This document shows, piece after piece, positions 4,599 through 5,717 of a stretch of 5,717 bases of DNA. Position 1 is the first letter of the stretch; every line of letters starts with the position of its first letter. The notes beneath the pieces are model-generated. The model was not told the origin of the DNA. It did not search any database and saw nothing but the letters and a program-made list of their open reading frames with translations. The DNA comes from Clostridium sp. AM34-11AC (GTDB lineage Bacteria > Bacillota > Clostridia > Lachnospirales > Lachnospiraceae). The position numbers and the translations under genes are program-made. The stretch is from NCBI RefSeq assembly GCF_003435375.1, contig NZ_QWGL01000063.1:1-5717 (forward strand), in the 5' to 3' direction.

Positions 4599-5717
4599 TT
4601 TCCATGTGATATTCAAGCTGTCGCTTGTGGCGGCTATGGTGGTAATCATCAAATCCACCACCCGCCGCTTGTCGTCAAAGGATACATTGTCCCAAGTGTC
4701 GAGATAGCCGGAAATCTGGCTGACCTGTTCCGGGCTAATGGCTTCCACCGTTAGTTCCGCTATCCTCGCCAGAAGTTCCTGCTTGCGTCCGTCCAGTTCC
4801 GCTATCTTCACATTCACATAGGAGAGCAGGACATTGTTTGCGCCCGTTAGACTGTCCACCAGCTTTTCAATCTCGCTGTCCACATGGGCAAGATCCACTT
4901 GCAGTGCTGCAATTTTCGGGTTTGCCTTTGCCGCTTTCTTTCTGCCTGTCAGCGTCTTGTAGCTTGCCAGTTTCTTTACCATCTGCTGATAAACAACCGC
5001 TTCCAGTTCCGAAGTAATGATTTTCCCGCACCCCGGACAACTCTTGTTATCCAGCCGTTTCGTACAGCGAAGGTATTGCTTGCCGGAGGGATTGAAGATA
5101 CTCATAAGCGCATATCCGCAATTCCCGCATTTGATTTTTCCCGCCAGCCATGTATGGGTAGCTTTTCGGGCAGACTGGATTTTCATGTTGTTCATCAGCT
5201 TCTTGCGGCAGGTCAGCCAGATGTCGGAGGGGACAATGCCCTCATGGGGAGCCAGCACCAGCATTTGGTCTTTCAAGTCGTTCTTTTTGCTGGGCTTCAC
5301 ATCCCGCCCTTGATACAGATAGCAGCCGTTCATGCCAGTAAAATCGGCAGCGTCATTGACAATGACCGTCCCTTGACTTTTGAAAAATTCGTACACATCA
5401 AGGTCTGCCTGCACATAGACAGGATTGCGTAACATCTGCGCCAGCGTGGGGCGTATCAGCTCTTTGCCATGGAACAAAATGCCCTGTTCGGCAAAGTACC
5501 GGGTAATGTCCCCGTAGGAGGTAGTGGGCTGGGCGTACATCTCAAACATCAGCCGGATATTTGCCGCTTCGTCTGGATTTACCACCAGCTTTTTTGTGTT
5601 GATACCGTCCATCTTAATCGGCTCTGTATGAAAGCCGTAAGGGGCTTTCCCACCCATCTTGAAGCCTCGCTGGCTGCGGGAATAGTAAGCGTCCGTTACC
5701 CGCTTCTGTATGGTTTC
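4593..5717 (-). CDS. Large serine recombinase (TndX/TnpX-like), C-terminal part, cut by the window edge
   Basis: The frame is open to the right edge, giving 374 residues beginning ETIQKRVTDAYYSRSQRGFK; the methionine at 5657 is internal, because the 20 codons before it are already family-like. Visible parts: the end of the linker helix after the catalytic domain, the Recombinase domain (GGKAPYGF onward, about residues 21-140), a zinc ribbon (C197-x2-C200, C218, C227-x2-C230; AGKIKCGNCGYALMS), and a coiled coil (about 265-325) before the LNITWKI end. The N-terminal resolvase domain with the catalytic serine lies outside; a full protein of this type is usually somewhat over 500 residues. Such enzymes integrate and excise elements between short attP/attB sites without a transposase. 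Sampled lines are 48-55% GC. The stop lies inside the 4569-4598 hairpin, 115 bases from the XRE start, and both genes are read leftward. Confidence 0.93.
   Translation of the reverse strand, partial: ETIQKRVTDAYYSRSQRGFKMGGKAPYGFHTEPIKMDGINTKKLVVNPDEAANIRLMFEMYAQPTTSYGDITRYFAEQGILFHGKELIRPTLAQMLRNPVYVQADLDVYEFFKSQGTVIVNDAADFTGMNGCYLYQGRDVKPSKKNDLKDQMLVLAPHEGIVPSDIWLTCRKKLMNNMKIQSARKATHTWLAGKIKCGNCGYALMSIFNPSGKQYLRCTKRLDNKSCPGCGKIITSELEAVVYQQMVKKLASYKTLTGRKKAAKANPKIAALQVDLAHVDSEIEKLVDSLTGANNVLLSYVNVKIAELDGRKQELLARIAELTVEAISPEQVSQISGYLDTWDNVSFDDKRRVVDLMITTIAATSDSLNITWKI

Noticed and set aside
4501..4600. Attachment site of the serine recombinase in the gap before the XRE gene
   Set aside because: The palindrome and composition change are suggestive, but att sites of this family cannot be recognised from one copy without a junction or empty site, so no att feature is called.
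4884..5432. 182-residue plus-strand open frame opposite the recombinase
   Set aside because: The minus-strand frame carries the zinc ribbon and family motifs throughout; the long antisense frame is a by-product of its codon use.

Overview
The window is an internal piece of a mobile genetic element, most likely an integrative mobilizable element, from a low-to-mid GC Firmicute. A gut Clostridia host (Lachnospiraceae or Ruminococcaceae type) is my best guess. The basis is the strong AGGAGG-type ribosome binding sites, ATG/GTG starts, moderate GC and the protein families (DnaC/IstB-like ATPase, DUF3847, MobA/MobL relaxase, XRE regulator, large serine recombinase). No transfer-channel (type IV secretion) or antibiotic-resistance gene is visible, so transfer would need a helper element.

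Layout, left to right. Positions 1-111 are the 3' end of an upstream gene whose stop overlaps the next start (ATGA). Positions 108-950 encode a zinc-finger/AAA+ helicase-loader-like ATPase. Positions 951-1074 hold a large inverted repeat. Positions 1075-1293 encode a 72-residue DUF3847 protein. Positions 1294-1662 are a highly structured noncoding stretch that starts with an RSF1010/R1162-type origin of transfer. Positions 1663-3366 encode the relaxase. A hairpin terminator follows at 3375-3408. On the minus strand, 3414-4478 encodes an XRE-family regulator with its own promoter, and 4593 to the right edge encodes the C-terminal two thirds or so of a large serine recombinase.

How the parts fit. 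The relaxase and the DNA it should cut are both present: the minus strand reads TAAGTGCG/CCCT next to an imperfect hairpin with a 3-base loop, the same geometry as the R1162 origin. The predicted nick lies between 1324 and 1325, and the polarity puts the replication genes first into the recipient and the relaxase gene last. The ATPase and the clipped upstream gene look like a replication module, suggesting that the excised circle may replicate. The DUF3847 protein lies beside oriT and carries a basic helix resembling TraC/TraD-type relaxosome accessory proteins. The serine recombinase would integrate and excise the element. The XRE gene is clearly AT-richer than both neighbours and looks like a separately acquired cassette.

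The most interesting part is 1294-1662, where oriT is followed by several overlapping inverted repeats able to form competing structures in the relaxase leader.
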